Part shown: piece after piece, positions 53,063 to 61,330 of the stretch | Layout: every line of letters begins with the position of its first letter | Position numbering within the stretch: position 1 is the stretch's first letter | Assembly: GCA_040222455.1 (NCBI GenBank) | Contig: JAVKDD010000008.1 | Location: 186,001-250,000 of the forward strand | Direction: 5' to 3' | Length of the DNA stretch: 64,000 nt | DNA from: RHLJ01 sp040222455 | GTDB taxonomy: Bacteria > Bacteroidota > Rhodothermia > Balneolales > Balneolaceae | The notes under the pieces: generated by a model | What the model was told of the DNA's origin: nothing | Database searches by the model: none | Seen by the model: the letters and a program-made list of their open reading frames with translations, nothing else | Translations under genes and position numbers: made by a program

Positions 53063-53153
53063 AAAACTCTTTTTACCAAAAATAGCTGAATAAGAAAGCA
53101 ATTCCATGTTCTTTTCTAAAAGAAGGTTATCTTTTTTTGAAAAAGGATTATAA

Positions 53154-53789
53154 ATGCGCGCACTTATTATTGCGGGAGGAACGCCTCCAACAAAAAAATT
53201 ACTACAGCAAGAAGTTGAATCTGCTGATTTATTAATCGGGGCAGACAGTGGAGGTCATGTTTTTCTAGGCTACGGATTTACTCCCGATATCGTGGTCGGC
53301 GATCTTGACAGCTTTGTCTATACTCGCCACAAAGGAATTAATATACTGAAAGACGAAGATCAGGAAACGAATGACCTTGAGAAGGCTTTACATTATGCCA
53401 TAAAACAACGGGCTAATGAATGTATCATTCTTGGCGCATTAGGAAAGCGAGTTGATCACCTAATGAAGAATCTTTCTGTACTTCAGCAGTTCTGGCCGAA
53501 ATTTAAGAGCATTATTTTCCGAGATGATTATGGGGATACTTTTTTGGTACAATCGCCTTATGAACCAAACCTCTCTGTTGGCTCTGTTATTTCTTTTTTC
53601 CCTGTTCGAAATCCTGTTGAAGAGTTCACTTCAAATGGAGTTCTGTACCCACTAACTAATAGCGTATTAGAAATGGGTGGTCAGGATGGGACTTCAAATA
53701 AAATCACGAAACAAGAAGCCATAATTACATTTAAAGATGGTTTCCTTGGGGTTTTCGTTGGAAATGGTGATAAGATGATAAATGAATAA
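53154..53789 (+). CDS. thiN: thiamine pyrophosphokinase
   Basis: Converts thiamine to thiamine diphosphate with ATP. A 211-residue protein, the usual size, with the catalytic N-terminal domain motifs LLIGADSGGHVFLGYGFTPD and IVVGDLDSF, DEDQETNDLEKAL and CIILGALGKRVDHLMKNL. The C-terminal B1-binding domain is weaker but present (GSVISFFPV, GVLYPLTN). No TPP riboswitch-like sequence is seen upstream. Confidence 0.93.
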   Translation: MRALIIAGGTPPTKKLLQQEVESADLLIGADSGGHVFLGYGFTPDIVVGDLDSFVYTRHKGINILKDEDQETNDLEKALHYAIKQRANECIILGALGKRVDHLMKNLSVLQQFWPKFKSIIFRDDYGDTFLVQSPYEPNLSVGSVISFFPVRNPVEEFTSNGVLYPLTNSVLEMGGQDGTSNKITKQEAIITFKDGFLGVFVGNGDKMINE

Positions 53790-53803
53790 TTAACCAGCCC
53801 CAA

Positions 53804-53895
53804 CCTCCTCTGTCTCCACCTTAGTAAGGAGGAGAACTCTTTTATCAAACTTGAACTTGTTTAATGAGTCTCCCTCTCCGTATGAAGGAGAGGGA
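53804..53895. repeat. two short palindromes between thiN and the aminopeptidase gene
   Basis: CCTCCT/AGGAGG (53804-53832) and TCCCTCTCC-GTATGAA-GGAGAGGGA (53871-53895), the latter a perfect 9-bp stem with a 7-base loop. Neither is followed by a T-run. They resemble dispersed purine/pyrimidine-type extragenic palindromes; the open frame that crosses them on the minus strand is not credible as a gene. Confidence 0.45.
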
Positions 53896-54007
53896 CCAGG
53901 GTTGAGGTCTACATATTTATATTTCTGTGGCTGTACTTTTCCTACTCGATATTCCTTTGCCAATTCCCTATTCTTATTTGAATCATTGAACATTTTTAAT
54001 TGCTACC

Positions 54008-55342
54008 ATGCATCACCTACACCGCGAAAAACTTTTTTCTTTATTTGATGACAACCAGAGTGGAGTTGTTTTTATTCAGGGAGCTGAAACCATGTATCGC
54101 TATAAAACGGATTATGAGTTTCCATTCCGGCAAGAATCTAATTTCTGGTATTTAACGGGTGCAAATGAGGCGGACTGCTCACTTATTCTTGATCTTAGAA
54201 AAGAAGAGTATCATTTATTTATTCCAAAAAGAGATGCTCAGTATGCAGTTTGGCATGGATACGTTAAAACTAAAGAGCAATATCAGGAGCAATACAACCC
54301 AGATCATCTTCACTACCAAAATGATATACTGCATGTACTAAATAAGATTAAGCCTGAAACAGTTTACTGCCTTACCGATGAGCAAGCTGAGTTTATAGAG
54401 GATTTAGATCGCGGTTTTAATGTAGAAACAGAAGCCTTAGTTGATGCTTTAACTTTCTGTCGAGTTTTAAAAACTGACTGGGAATTGGATCAAATGAGGG
54501 AAGCTTGCCGAGTTAATGATCTCGCTTATATGGAAGTTATGAAGTCTATAAAGCCGGGAATGAATGAGTTCGAAATCAAAGCTATTTTTAACAAAGTACA
54601 GCTAGAAAACGGACTCCTACAAGATGCTTATAATGGAATTTTTGCTTCAGGAGTTAACGCTTCTATTCTACATTATGTAGAAAACAACAGCCTGATTAAT
54701 GACGGCGATTTATTTCTTATGGATGCGGGTTTTGAATGCAATGGCTATGCAACTGATTATACCCGCACATTTCCGGCAAATGGAAAATTTACACCGATTC
54801 AGGCCGATATTTACCAATCGGTATTGAATGCTCATAACGAAGTTATTGAATCCATTCGCCCCGGTGTTAAAATGGAAGATTTACACTTGATGGCTGCTCG
54901 TATTATGATGGGTGGATTAAAAAAACTTGGAATTGTGAAAGGAGAAATAGACGATATCATGGAGCAGAATATTTTTGCTTTATTTTTCCCTCATGGTCTT
55001 GGTCATTTCTTAGGGCTAGATACTCATGATGTTGGCGGATATCCTAAAGGCGTAGACCGTATCGATCGCCCAGGGATACAATTTTTAAGAGCACGCCGTG
55101 AACTAATGCCTGGAATGGTGATTACCATTGAGCCGGGAATTTACTTTGTGCCAGCAGTTTTAGAACCAGCTATGGAAGATCCTGAAAAAGCTAAGTTCCT
55201 GAATATTGAAAAAGTAAAATCTCTACTCAACTTTGGAGGAATTCGAATTGAGGATGATATTGTAGTAACTGAAGATGGTTTTGAAAACCTGACGAATGTA
55301 CCGAAAGAGATCAGTGAAATTGAAGCATTGATGAAGAGTTAA
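54008..55342 (+). CDS. pepP: Xaa-Pro aminopeptidase (M24B)
   Basis: A 444-residue metallopeptidase removing an N-terminal residue before proline. The N-terminal domain (FPFRQESNFWYLTGANEADC) is followed by the pita-bread catalytic domain. Metal ligands: two Asp in FLMDAGFECNGYATDYTRTF, His in HGLGHFLGLDTHDVGGY, Glu in VITIEPGIYFVP, and Glu in GGIRIEDDIVVT. Cytoplasmic. The ATG at 54008 fits the typical MHHLHREKLFSLF start of this family. Confidence 0.93.
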   Translation: MHHLHREKLFSLFDDNQSGVVFIQGAETMYRYKTDYEFPFRQESNFWYLTGANEADCSLILDLRKEEYHLFIPKRDAQYAVWHGYVKTKEQYQEQYNPDHLHYQNDILHVLNKIKPETVYCLTDEQAEFIEDLDRGFNVETEALVDALTFCRVLKTDWELDQMREACRVNDLAYMEVMKSIKPGMNEFEIKAIFNKVQLENGLLQDAYNGIFASGVNASILHYVENNSLINDGDLFLMDAGFECNGYATDYTRTFPANGKFTPIQADIYQSVLNAHNEVIESIRPGVKMEDLHLMAARIMMGGLKKLGIVKGEIDDIMEQNIFALFFPHGLGHFLGLDTHDVGGYPKGVDRIDRPGIQFLRARRELMPGMVITIEPGIYFVPAVLEPAMEDPEKAKFLNIEKVKSLLNFGGIRIEDDIVVTEDGFENLTNVPKEISEIEALMKS

Positions 55343-55438
55343 TTTATTTCTTTGCTCTCATTGAATGATTAACCAATTGGACTAGTTCTCTTTTCGACAC
55401 ATTCCCCTCGTCACGTAGCTCTGCTGCGTGATGCATTT

Positions 55439-55467
55439 TAGAAGCCTGTCTGCCGACAAAGTCAGGC
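55439..55467. repeat. dispersed palindrome sharing 18 bases with the 36.7-kb locus
   Basis: TAGAAGCCTGTCTGCCGA at 55439-55456 is the exact reverse complement of 36680-36697. It extends into GCCTG...CAGGC (55444-55467). A second palindromic stretch just upstream (TCACGTAGC...GCTGCGTGA, ~55410-55430) belongs to the same repeat-rich gap of 170 bases. This gap has no credible gene. Confidence 0.65.
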
Positions 55468-55512
55468 TCCCGCTTCTCTTAAGGGCCTCAACATTGGCAA
55501 TCCTAAGGAGAT

Positions 55513-55857
55513 TTATGAAAAGAAATTTTGAAGAGTTTGTTTCAACGCGGCTTTATCTAATGACTGAATTTCTCCAATCTTTTTGATGACAAAATCCTTA
55601 TCAAGTGTCATTATTTTCATTCTAGTCTTAGAAGGTTTTGGTAGCCCCGCCTCTTGCCATTGAACAAGTTCATAATCTCCCTCTTTTCTATCAGTATTTA
55701 AGTTACTGGTTAGAAAAAGAAGCATGATATCCAGTCCAGAATTATAGCTTTCGGGAGAAATAACTACAGTAGGTCTTCTTTTGGAGGAAGATAAGTCTGT
55801 ATAAGGAAATGGAAGCAGAACGATGTCCCACTTTTTATAAGTCGTTATAGACCTCAT
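55513..55857 (-). CDS. PemK/MazF family mRNA interferase toxin
   Basis: A 115-residue MazF-fold toxin. YKKWDIVLLPFPYTDLSSSK is the typical start with conserved KRRPTVVISPESYNSG next, and DIMLLFLTSNL and PSKTRMKIMTLDK as core strands. Such toxins cleave mRNA at short sequence motifs. ATG 55857 (MRSITTYKKW) is chosen; upstream in-frame ATGs at 55863 and 55866 are also possible. Its start overlaps the antitoxin's end by 23 bases, implying coupled translation. Confidence 0.88.
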   Translation of the reverse strand: MRSITTYKKWDIVLLPFPYTDLSSSKRRPTVVISPESYNSGLDIMLLFLTSNLNTDRKEGDYELVQWQEAGLPKPSKTRMKIMTLDKDFVIKKIGEIQSLDKAALKQTLQNFFS

Positions 55858-56068
55858 CTTCATCATTATCCCACTCTGAAAAAGCACCTTCACTTGCCTT
55901 CATAATTTCTACAAGCTCGGCTTTTTCCTGAAGCCTTTCCTGTGCCTCAACAACATATTCTTCAATCAAATCACTAACAATGTTGCTCATAGATTTCCCC
56001 TCTAATGAAGCAATGGCTTTGAGTTGTTTTCTTTTTTCATCAGGAATTCTGATACTCATTATACTCAT
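55835..56068 (-). CDS. ribbon-helix-helix antitoxin (CopG/MazE-like)
   Basis: A 77-residue protein with a ribbon-helix-helix start (SIRIPDEKRKQLKAIASLEG, SMSNIVSDLIEEYV), followed by an acidic C-terminal tail (EGAFSEWDNDEDEVYNDL) expected to bind the toxin. Two ATGs (56068 and 56059) are in frame; either is plausible. The palindrome at 56083-56112 lies directly upstream, matching an operator the RHH fold would bind. Partner of the adjacent MazF toxin. Confidence 0.88.
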   Translation of the reverse strand: MSIMSIRIPDEKRKQLKAIASLEGKSMSNIVSDLIEEYVVEAQERLQEKAELVEIMKASEGAFSEWDNDEDEVYNDL

Positions 56069-56082
56069 AAAACTAACTTTAA

Positions 56083-56112
56083 GTAATATTGTAGGTTATC
56101 CTACAATATTAC
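56083..56112. promoter_or_regulatory. perfect palindrome, operator candidate of the MazF/RHH pair
   Basis: GTAATATTGTAGG and CCTACAATATTAC are perfect 13-bp inverted repeats with a 4-base spacer, 14 bases upstream of the antitoxin ATG. Location and symmetry suit autorepression by the antitoxin. Confidence 0.7.
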
Positions 56113-56183
56113 ATTTTTGTATGTTTTTAGCAACAAGTTCGATGTAATGAATGCTAAGGTATATGTTTTAGTTTCTGAGCATT

Positions 56184-57236
56184 ATGAAATCTATCATCAA
56201 AAGAATCTCTATGTCCATCGTTATTATGCTTGGCTTAATCATATTTATCATTATTGGGCTTGGTTTATGGACTTCTTCGCCTGGGTATCAAGGACAAAAG
56301 TCTGATCACTTTGATGGTAAAAAATTCCTGAACGGCCCCGGATATGAAGAAAAAGGATTTTCAGAATTACTCAAATGGATGACCACCCGAAAACCTGGTG
56401 AATGGACGGAACTTTCAGATGAGGAGGTAAAGTTTGGTGAAAAACCAGCTGATCGAATTACAGATTCTACTCAGGTAATCACCTATATAAATCATTCTAC
56501 TTTTCTTATTCAGTCTGATGGGTTAAATATTATTACTGATCCGGTTTTTAGTGAACGAGTTTCCCCATTTTCATTTGCCGGTCCAAAAAGAATGCGACCT
56601 CCGGGAATCAAATTTGAAGATTTGCCGCAAATAGATTTCGTTCTATTAAGCCATAATCATTACGACCATTTAGATATTGCTACGTTAAAACGGATTAAAG
56701 AGCAGTTCGATCCTACTTTTATCTCTCCCCTTGGAATTGATTTGTACCTGAACAATGAAGGCATTTCAAAAACAATATCCTTGGGTTGGTGGGAAGAGAC
56801 TATTGTTTCAGAAAATGTAGAAATTGCTGCCGTAGAGGCACAGCATTTTTCAAGTCGAGGGATGTTTGATCGAGATAAAACACTTTGGGCTGGATTTGTG
56901 ATTAAATCACAAAATGGAAACATCTACTTTGCAGGTGATACTGGTTATAATACCTTTTTTAAAGAAATCGGAGAACGATATGCTCCCATCAAAACTTCAA
57001 TAATCCCTATTGGAGCGTATATTCCACGTTGGTTTATGAGTCCTGTTCATGTTGACCCTGCTCAGGCAGTTCAAATTCATAAGGATTTGAAGTCAGAATT
57101 GAGCATAGGGATGCACTTTGGCACTTTTCCTCTTGCAGATGATGGACAAAGAGAGCCTATTCTAGATTTTAATAAAGTAGTTGGAGACGAAAATTTTATA
57201 CTTCTTGGTGAAGGTGAAAAATTAATCCGAGAATAA
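56184..57236 (+). CDS. membrane-anchored MBL-fold metallo-hydrolase
   Basis: A 350-residue beta-lactamase-fold hydrolase of the NAPE-PLD/UlaG-like group. One N-terminal membrane anchor (MSIVIMLGLIIFIIIGLGLW). Metal site: VLLSHNHYDHLDIATL (HxHxDH), with later His in VEAQHFSSRG, Asp in IYFAGDTGYN and His in SIGMHFGTFPL. The pattern AGFVIKSQNGNIYFAGDTGY is typical of this family. Substrate unknown; phospholipid-like or lactone substrates are known for relatives. Divergent from the antitoxin. Confidence 0.87.
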   Translation: MKSIIKRISMSIVIMLGLIIFIIIGLGLWTSSPGYQGQKSDHFDGKKFLNGPGYEEKGFSELLKWMTTRKPGEWTELSDEEVKFGEKPADRITDSTQVITYINHSTFLIQSDGLNIITDPVFSERVSPFSFAGPKRMRPPGIKFEDLPQIDFVLLSHNHYDHLDIATLKRIKEQFDPTFISPLGIDLYLNNEGISKTISLGWWEETIVSENVEIAAVEAQHFSSRGMFDRDKTLWAGFVIKSQNGNIYFAGDTGYNTFFKEIGERYAPIKTSIIPIGAYIPRWFMSPVHVDPAQAVQIHKDLKSELSIGMHFGTFPLADDGQREPILDFNKVVGDENFILLGEGEKLIRE

Positions 57237-57244
57237 ATCTGAGT

Positions 57245-58339
57245 TTATGACTTCTCTTTCAAATTGAATTTCAAAGAAATGCGATGCGTATAGCCAAGAT
57301 TACTTGAAGTGCCGGCAAAGCTAGCAAAACCATAATCGATATATAAAGTTGCAACCCGGAATCCTAAACCAAGAGTTGGGGAAACTGAGAATCCGGATTG
57401 GGGATCATCTATAAAATCGGTTAAACCTGCTCGGACAGAAATTCGATTCTTATAGGTCGCCTCTCCACCAACATGAGGCTCAATACTCATAGAACCAATA
57501 TTCATATAATAGGCTTGCCTATTTTCAAACAATAGGTTTAAATCTATGGCGGTAACAAACTCAAAGTCTGTCAAAGAGAATGCTTTTGAGGCTCCCAGGC
57601 GTACAGAAGGTAATACGAACTCATTTTGACCAGAGGGAACTTCATCACCAAAGATTTCTTGAAAACTTAAGGTATCAGTTTGAAATTCATCTTCATTTAC
57701 TGTCCACATTTTCTGCATGGTGGTAACATCTTGCACAGAAACTCCAAGATCGATAAAATCAGTTTTGTACTGAGCGCCAATGTCTAAGCTATATCCCCAT
57801 GCATTGGCAAAAGGCCCTAAACGCTGGTTAATAATCTTCGCTGATACTCCATAAGAAAGTTGCTCGGAATGGTTTTTGGCGTAAGAAAGAAAAATGGCAA
57901 CATCCGCCGCACTAAATTTCGTAATAAAACTCTCAGGGTCTGCTTTCGGTCCGCCATTTTCACCACGTTCGGCATCCCAAGCATTTAATGTGTTTGCGAT
58001 ATTATCTACTCCTTGCCTGAAAAAACTAATTCCAACTACTCCATTTCCGGAGCTAAGTGGAAGGGCTGCGGCACCATAATCGTATCCAACAATTCCTCCA
58101 AATCGCTCTGAGTGCATGTAAATTATCTCGGGGTTATTTAATGAAGAGAGCCCTGCAACGTTCCAATACCCTGAGGTAACATCGTTTACTAGCGCTGTAT
58201 GAGTGCCACCCATGCCTAGCGCTCTTGCACCCGCACCGGTACTTAAAAAATCATTTCCATACTTTGCCAGTGTAGTTTGAGCAAACATAGGTGAGCTTAT
58301 CAAGCTAAAAATAAAGAGCGCCGAAACGAGTCGTTTCAT
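57245..58339 (-). CDS. PorV/PorQ family outer-membrane protein
   Basis: A 364-residue predicted beta-barrel. Signal peptide LFIFSLISSPMFAQ, followed by LSTGAGARALGMGGTHTALV and SGYWNVAGLSSL, the PorV/UPF0164 conserved motif with GMGG and NPAG-like blocks. Strand-turn patterns run to the C-terminus. ATG 58339 (MKRLVSALF) is preferred over an upstream TTG frame. It could be PorV or a paralogue; PorV-type proteins work with T9SS. Distinct from the porQ-like gene at 29.2 kb. Confidence 0.83.
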   Translation of the reverse strand: MKRLVSALFIFSLISSPMFAQTTLAKYGNDFLSTGAGARALGMGGTHTALVNDVTSGYWNVAGLSSLNNPEIIYMHSERFGGIVGYDYGAAALPLSSGNGVVGISFFRQGVDNIANTLNAWDAERGENGGPKADPESFITKFSAADVAIFLSYAKNHSEQLSYGVSAKIINQRLGPFANAWGYSLDIGAQYKTDFIDLGVSVQDVTTMQKMWTVNEDEFQTDTLSFQEIFGDEVPSGQNEFVLPSVRLGASKAFSLTDFEFVTAIDLNLLFENRQAYYMNIGSMSIEPHVGGEATYKNRISVRAGLTDFIDDPQSGFSVSPTLGLGFRVATLYIDYGFASFAGTSSNLGYTHRISLKFNLKEKS

Positions 58340-58525
58340 CAAAAAATAGATCAATTAATAATAAATAGTAGCGCTTTAACGATAAGAAATCTGGGTTATT
58401 TGAATAATAATTTAGCATTCTCTTTGGTTGCGGAGAGAACAACAATTTCTTAGTATAAGCACATCATTTTGAAAGGGCAAGATTATGAAAAAGATTGTCC
58501 TTAAAACATACTAACACTCGGATTC

Positions 58526-59641
58526 ATGAAATTTTCTGTATCAAGTAGCGAATTAAATAAAGGTCTTTCTGCAGTAATAGGAGCAGTACCTTCGAAAGCA
58601 ACCCTGCCTATTCTCGAAACCATCTTATTTCAATGTGAAGATGGAAAACTGAAATTAACTGCTACAGATCTCGAAATCTCAATTATTGAGTATATTGAGG
58701 CCGATATTGAGGAAGAAGGTGCCGTAGCAATTCCGGCTCGTCGATTACTTGAAACACTAAGGCAACTACCAAATATAACAGTGTTTTTTGATGTAGATGA
58801 TAGAAAAAATATCAACTTCAGAACTGATAAAGGTACTTATAAATTAGTAGGTGATGAGGCGGATGAGTTCCCAGAAGTTCCGAATCTTGATGAAGGTACT
58901 CACATCAAATCTACTTCAGAGCTGATACACAAAGCTATTAACAAAACACTTTTTGCTGTTTCAAGTGATGACCTTCGCCCTGCAATGATGGGTGTATATT
59001 TCCAGATCGGTACCGAAGAAAGTAAATTTGTAGCTACAGATGGCCATCGTTTAGTGAAATATACAAACCGTGAAATAACTGCAGATAAAGATGTTAACTT
59101 TATCATTCCAGATAAAGCACTTAGTTTGATTCAAAAAACTATTTCTGGCGAAAATTGTGACGTTACAGTAACTGAAGATCATACCCGATTTAAAAGTGGT
59201 AATACCATTCTCATTACAAGACTGATTAATGAGCAATACCCAAATTATGATTCAGTTATTCCCCGCGATAATGACAAGTTCTTAACTATCAGTAAAGAAC
59301 AAATGCTTTCTACTGTAAAACGGGTAGCTATTTTCTCTAGTTCTACAACTCGACAAATACGTCTTCAACTAGAATCTGATAAGTTAACCATACGAGCTGA
59401 AGATTTAGATATGAGCAGTGAAGCAAAGGAAACTATCAACTGTGAATATTCGAACGAAGGTATGGAAATTGGCTTTAATGCTAAATACTTAGGTGATGTT
59501 CTTAGCAATATAGATGACAAAGAAGTGAGCTTCGAGTTTTCGTCTCCTAACAGAGCGGGTATTGTAAAACCTTCTACCAAAGATGAGAGCGAAGACATTC
59601 TTATGTTGGTTATGCCGGTGATGCTGAACAGTTATGCTTAA
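58526..59641 (+). CDS. dnaN: DNA polymerase III beta sliding clamp
   Basis: A 371-residue clamp with three repeated domains: FSVSSSELNKGLSAVIGAVP at the start of domain I, a middle domain (STSELIHKAINKTLFAVSSD, FVATDGHRLVKY), and a third (ISKEQMLSTVKRVAIFSS, NAKYLGDVLSNI). The end motif is VMPVMLNSYA, the usual LVMPMRL-type finish. It encircles DNA and holds the polymerase. It is not next to dnaA here. Its stop overlaps the next ATG by one base. Confidence 0.96.
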   Translation: MKFSVSSSELNKGLSAVIGAVPSKATLPILETILFQCEDGKLKLTATDLEISIIEYIEADIEEEGAVAIPARRLLETLRQLPNITVFFDVDDRKNINFRTDKGTYKLVGDEADEFPEVPNLDEGTHIKSTSELIHKAINKTLFAVSSDDLRPAMMGVYFQIGTEESKFVATDGHRLVKYTNREITADKDVNFIIPDKALSLIQKTISGENCDVTVTEDHTRFKSGNTILITRLINEQYPNYDSVIPRDNDKFLTISKEQMLSTVKRVAIFSSSTTRQIRLQLESDKLTIRAEDLDMSSEAKETINCEYSNEGMEIGFNAKYLGDVLSNIDDKEVSFEFSSPNRAGIVKPSTKDESEDILMLVMPVMLNSYA

Positions 59642-60429
59642 TGAGCAAAATAATTACTTTTACTACTGATTTTGGACTTCAAGATCACTATGTAAGTGCA
59701 ATGAAAGCGGTTATTTTAGGGATTGTACCTGAAGCCCGCCTTATCGATGTTTCCCACGAAATTCCGGCGCAAGATATTATGGCTGGAGCTTGGGTTATCC
59801 GTAACTCTGCCTTTCTCTATCCCCCCGAATCTGTGCATCTTGTTGTTGTTGATCCAGGTGTTGGGACCGACCGAAACCCAATCGTACTAAAAATCGAAGA
59901 TCAATATTTTGTTGGTCCAGATAATGGAATTTTCTCTCTCTTGTACAAGGAGTTTAAATACAAAGCCTATAAACTTAATAATTCTAAATACTGGCGAAAA
60001 GATCGTTCCAGAACCTTTCACGGGCGAGATATATTCGCTCCTGTTGCTGCGCATATCAGCAATGGCGTAGATCTTAAAGAACTGGGAGAACCAATTAAAG
60101 ATTTGGTGAATTATCACTGGGCTGTACCGCTTGGTGATAAAGATGGACTTCAGGGTTGGGTAATTCATATTGATCGCTTTGGGAACCTAATCACAAATAT
60201 TTCTGAAGATTTGCTTGAGAATACCGCCGGGAGAAGAAAAGTGAAAATTTATGTTGGGAATACAATTATTGATCACTTAGTGAATACTTTTGGCGATGTG
60301 GAACCTGGAGAGCCCGTTGCATTTATCGGAAGTTCTGGAATGCTAGAAGTAGGCATAAACAAAGGAAATGCTGCGAAGATGTTAAGTGTTGATAAAGGTG
60401 CTCAGATTTCATTAGTGCTACAGAAGTAG
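59641..60429 (+). CDS. SAM hydrolase / hydroxide adenosyltransferase (DUF62)
   Basis: A 262-residue protein of the SAM-dependent chlorinase/fluorinase fold. Key segments: IITFTTDFGLQDHYVSAMKA (Asp near the N-terminus), DVSHEIPAQDIMAGAWVI, VHLVVVDPGVGTDRNPIVL, and TFHGRDIFAPVAAHI with the Asp/His set of hydrolases. VGPDNGIFSLLY completes it. Most bacterial members hydrolyse SAM to adenosine and methionine. Coupled to dnaN by a one-base overlap. Confidence 0.9.
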   Translation: MSKIITFTTDFGLQDHYVSAMKAVILGIVPEARLIDVSHEIPAQDIMAGAWVIRNSAFLYPPESVHLVVVDPGVGTDRNPIVLKIEDQYFVGPDNGIFSLLYKEFKYKAYKLNNSKYWRKDRSRTFHGRDIFAPVAAHISNGVDLKELGEPIKDLVNYHWAVPLGDKDGLQGWVIHIDRFGNLITNISEDLLENTAGRRKVKIYVGNTIIDHLVNTFGDVEPGEPVAFIGSSGMLEVGINKGNAAKMLSVDKGAQISLVLQK

Positions 60430-60482
60430 CGAAACACTAAAGAATCTAAGGCGTACGCTGATCACAAATTAATACGAAGGAT

Positions 60483-61289
60483 ATGAATTTAGAATTACGA
60501 TCACCGGTTGATGAGAGAGCAACCATTCACGTTCCAGAAAATATTGCCGAGTTAGAGACCCCATTCAATGGCTCTGTATGTTCTCAAGAAGGAGACGAAT
60601 ACAAAGTAAAAAATAATATTATTGATCTGTTAGGCAAAGAGCCTGCGTTCAGTTCTATTGCTCAAAGCACCAATCATTTTAAGTTGACCGCTTCTATTTA
60701 TGAAGATATTTGGAGAAAACGTTCACTCTCACTTCTATCTGGAGAGGACTTCCCAATTGAAAAAGAGCATGAATTACTCATTGAGTGGACAGCCCCAAAA
60801 TCTGATGGTTTGTACTTAGATTTAGGTTGCTCAACCGCTCTCTACGCAAGAGCATTAAAAGCCGCACAAAAGAAAGCAAATGTTGTTGCGCTTGATTTTT
60901 CTTCACAAATGTTGGAAGAAGCCCGAATTAAAGCTGAAGCTGATGAAACGGATTTGTATCTCGTACGCGCAGATGGGAAAGAACTTCCCTTCTTCAGCAA
61001 AACATTCGATGGAATTGTAATGGGAGGAACCCTAAATGAACTTTCAGAAGAGCTCAAGGTTCTCTATGAAGCTCGACGAGTTATAAAGCAAAATGGCGTA
61101 TTTTTTGTGATGCACTTAATCAAAAGTGATGCTTGGTATGGGCGACTTTTACAAGAATCAGTTTCCTTGGGAGGCATTAGTTTTTGGTCGGTTGAAGAGA
61201 GTAACAAATTATTTGCTCAGGCAGGTTTTAAAGTAGCTGAACAGATCACTCGAGGAATTGTCTGTTTCACGAAGTTGGTTCCAAATTGA
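60483..61289 (+). CDS. class I SAM-dependent methyltransferase
   Basis: A 268-residue enzyme. Residues 1-~60 form a short beta-rich N-terminal region (a Trm112-like cap is possible: SVCSQEGDEYKVKNNIIDLL). Motif I is GLYLDLGCSTALYARALKA, the SAM acidic residue follows in VVALDFSSQMLEEA, and FDGIVMGGTLNEL with VIKQNGVFFVMHLIKS are later motifs. The substrate is unknown. It follows the SAM hydrolase gene by 53 bases; no shared function is certain. Confidence 0.85.
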   Translation: MNLELRSPVDERATIHVPENIAELETPFNGSVCSQEGDEYKVKNNIIDLLGKEPAFSSIAQSTNHFKLTASIYEDIWRKRSLSLLSGEDFPIEKEHELLIEWTAPKSDGLYLDLGCSTALYARALKAAQKKANVVALDFSSQMLEEARIKAEADETDLYLVRADGKELPFFSKTFDGIVMGGTLNELSEELKVLYEARRVIKQNGVFFVMHLIKSDAWYGRLLQESVSLGGISFWSVEESNKLFAQAGFKVAEQITRGIVCFTKLVPN

Positions 61290-61330
61290 TTTAAGTCTTT
61301 TAGCTTAAGCCTTAGTATTTTCTGCGAATA

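Noticed and set aside
53790..54048. Small overlapping open frames on both strands between thiN and pepP
   Set aside because: They follow short palindromic repeats and have no protein-like composition or conserved motif.
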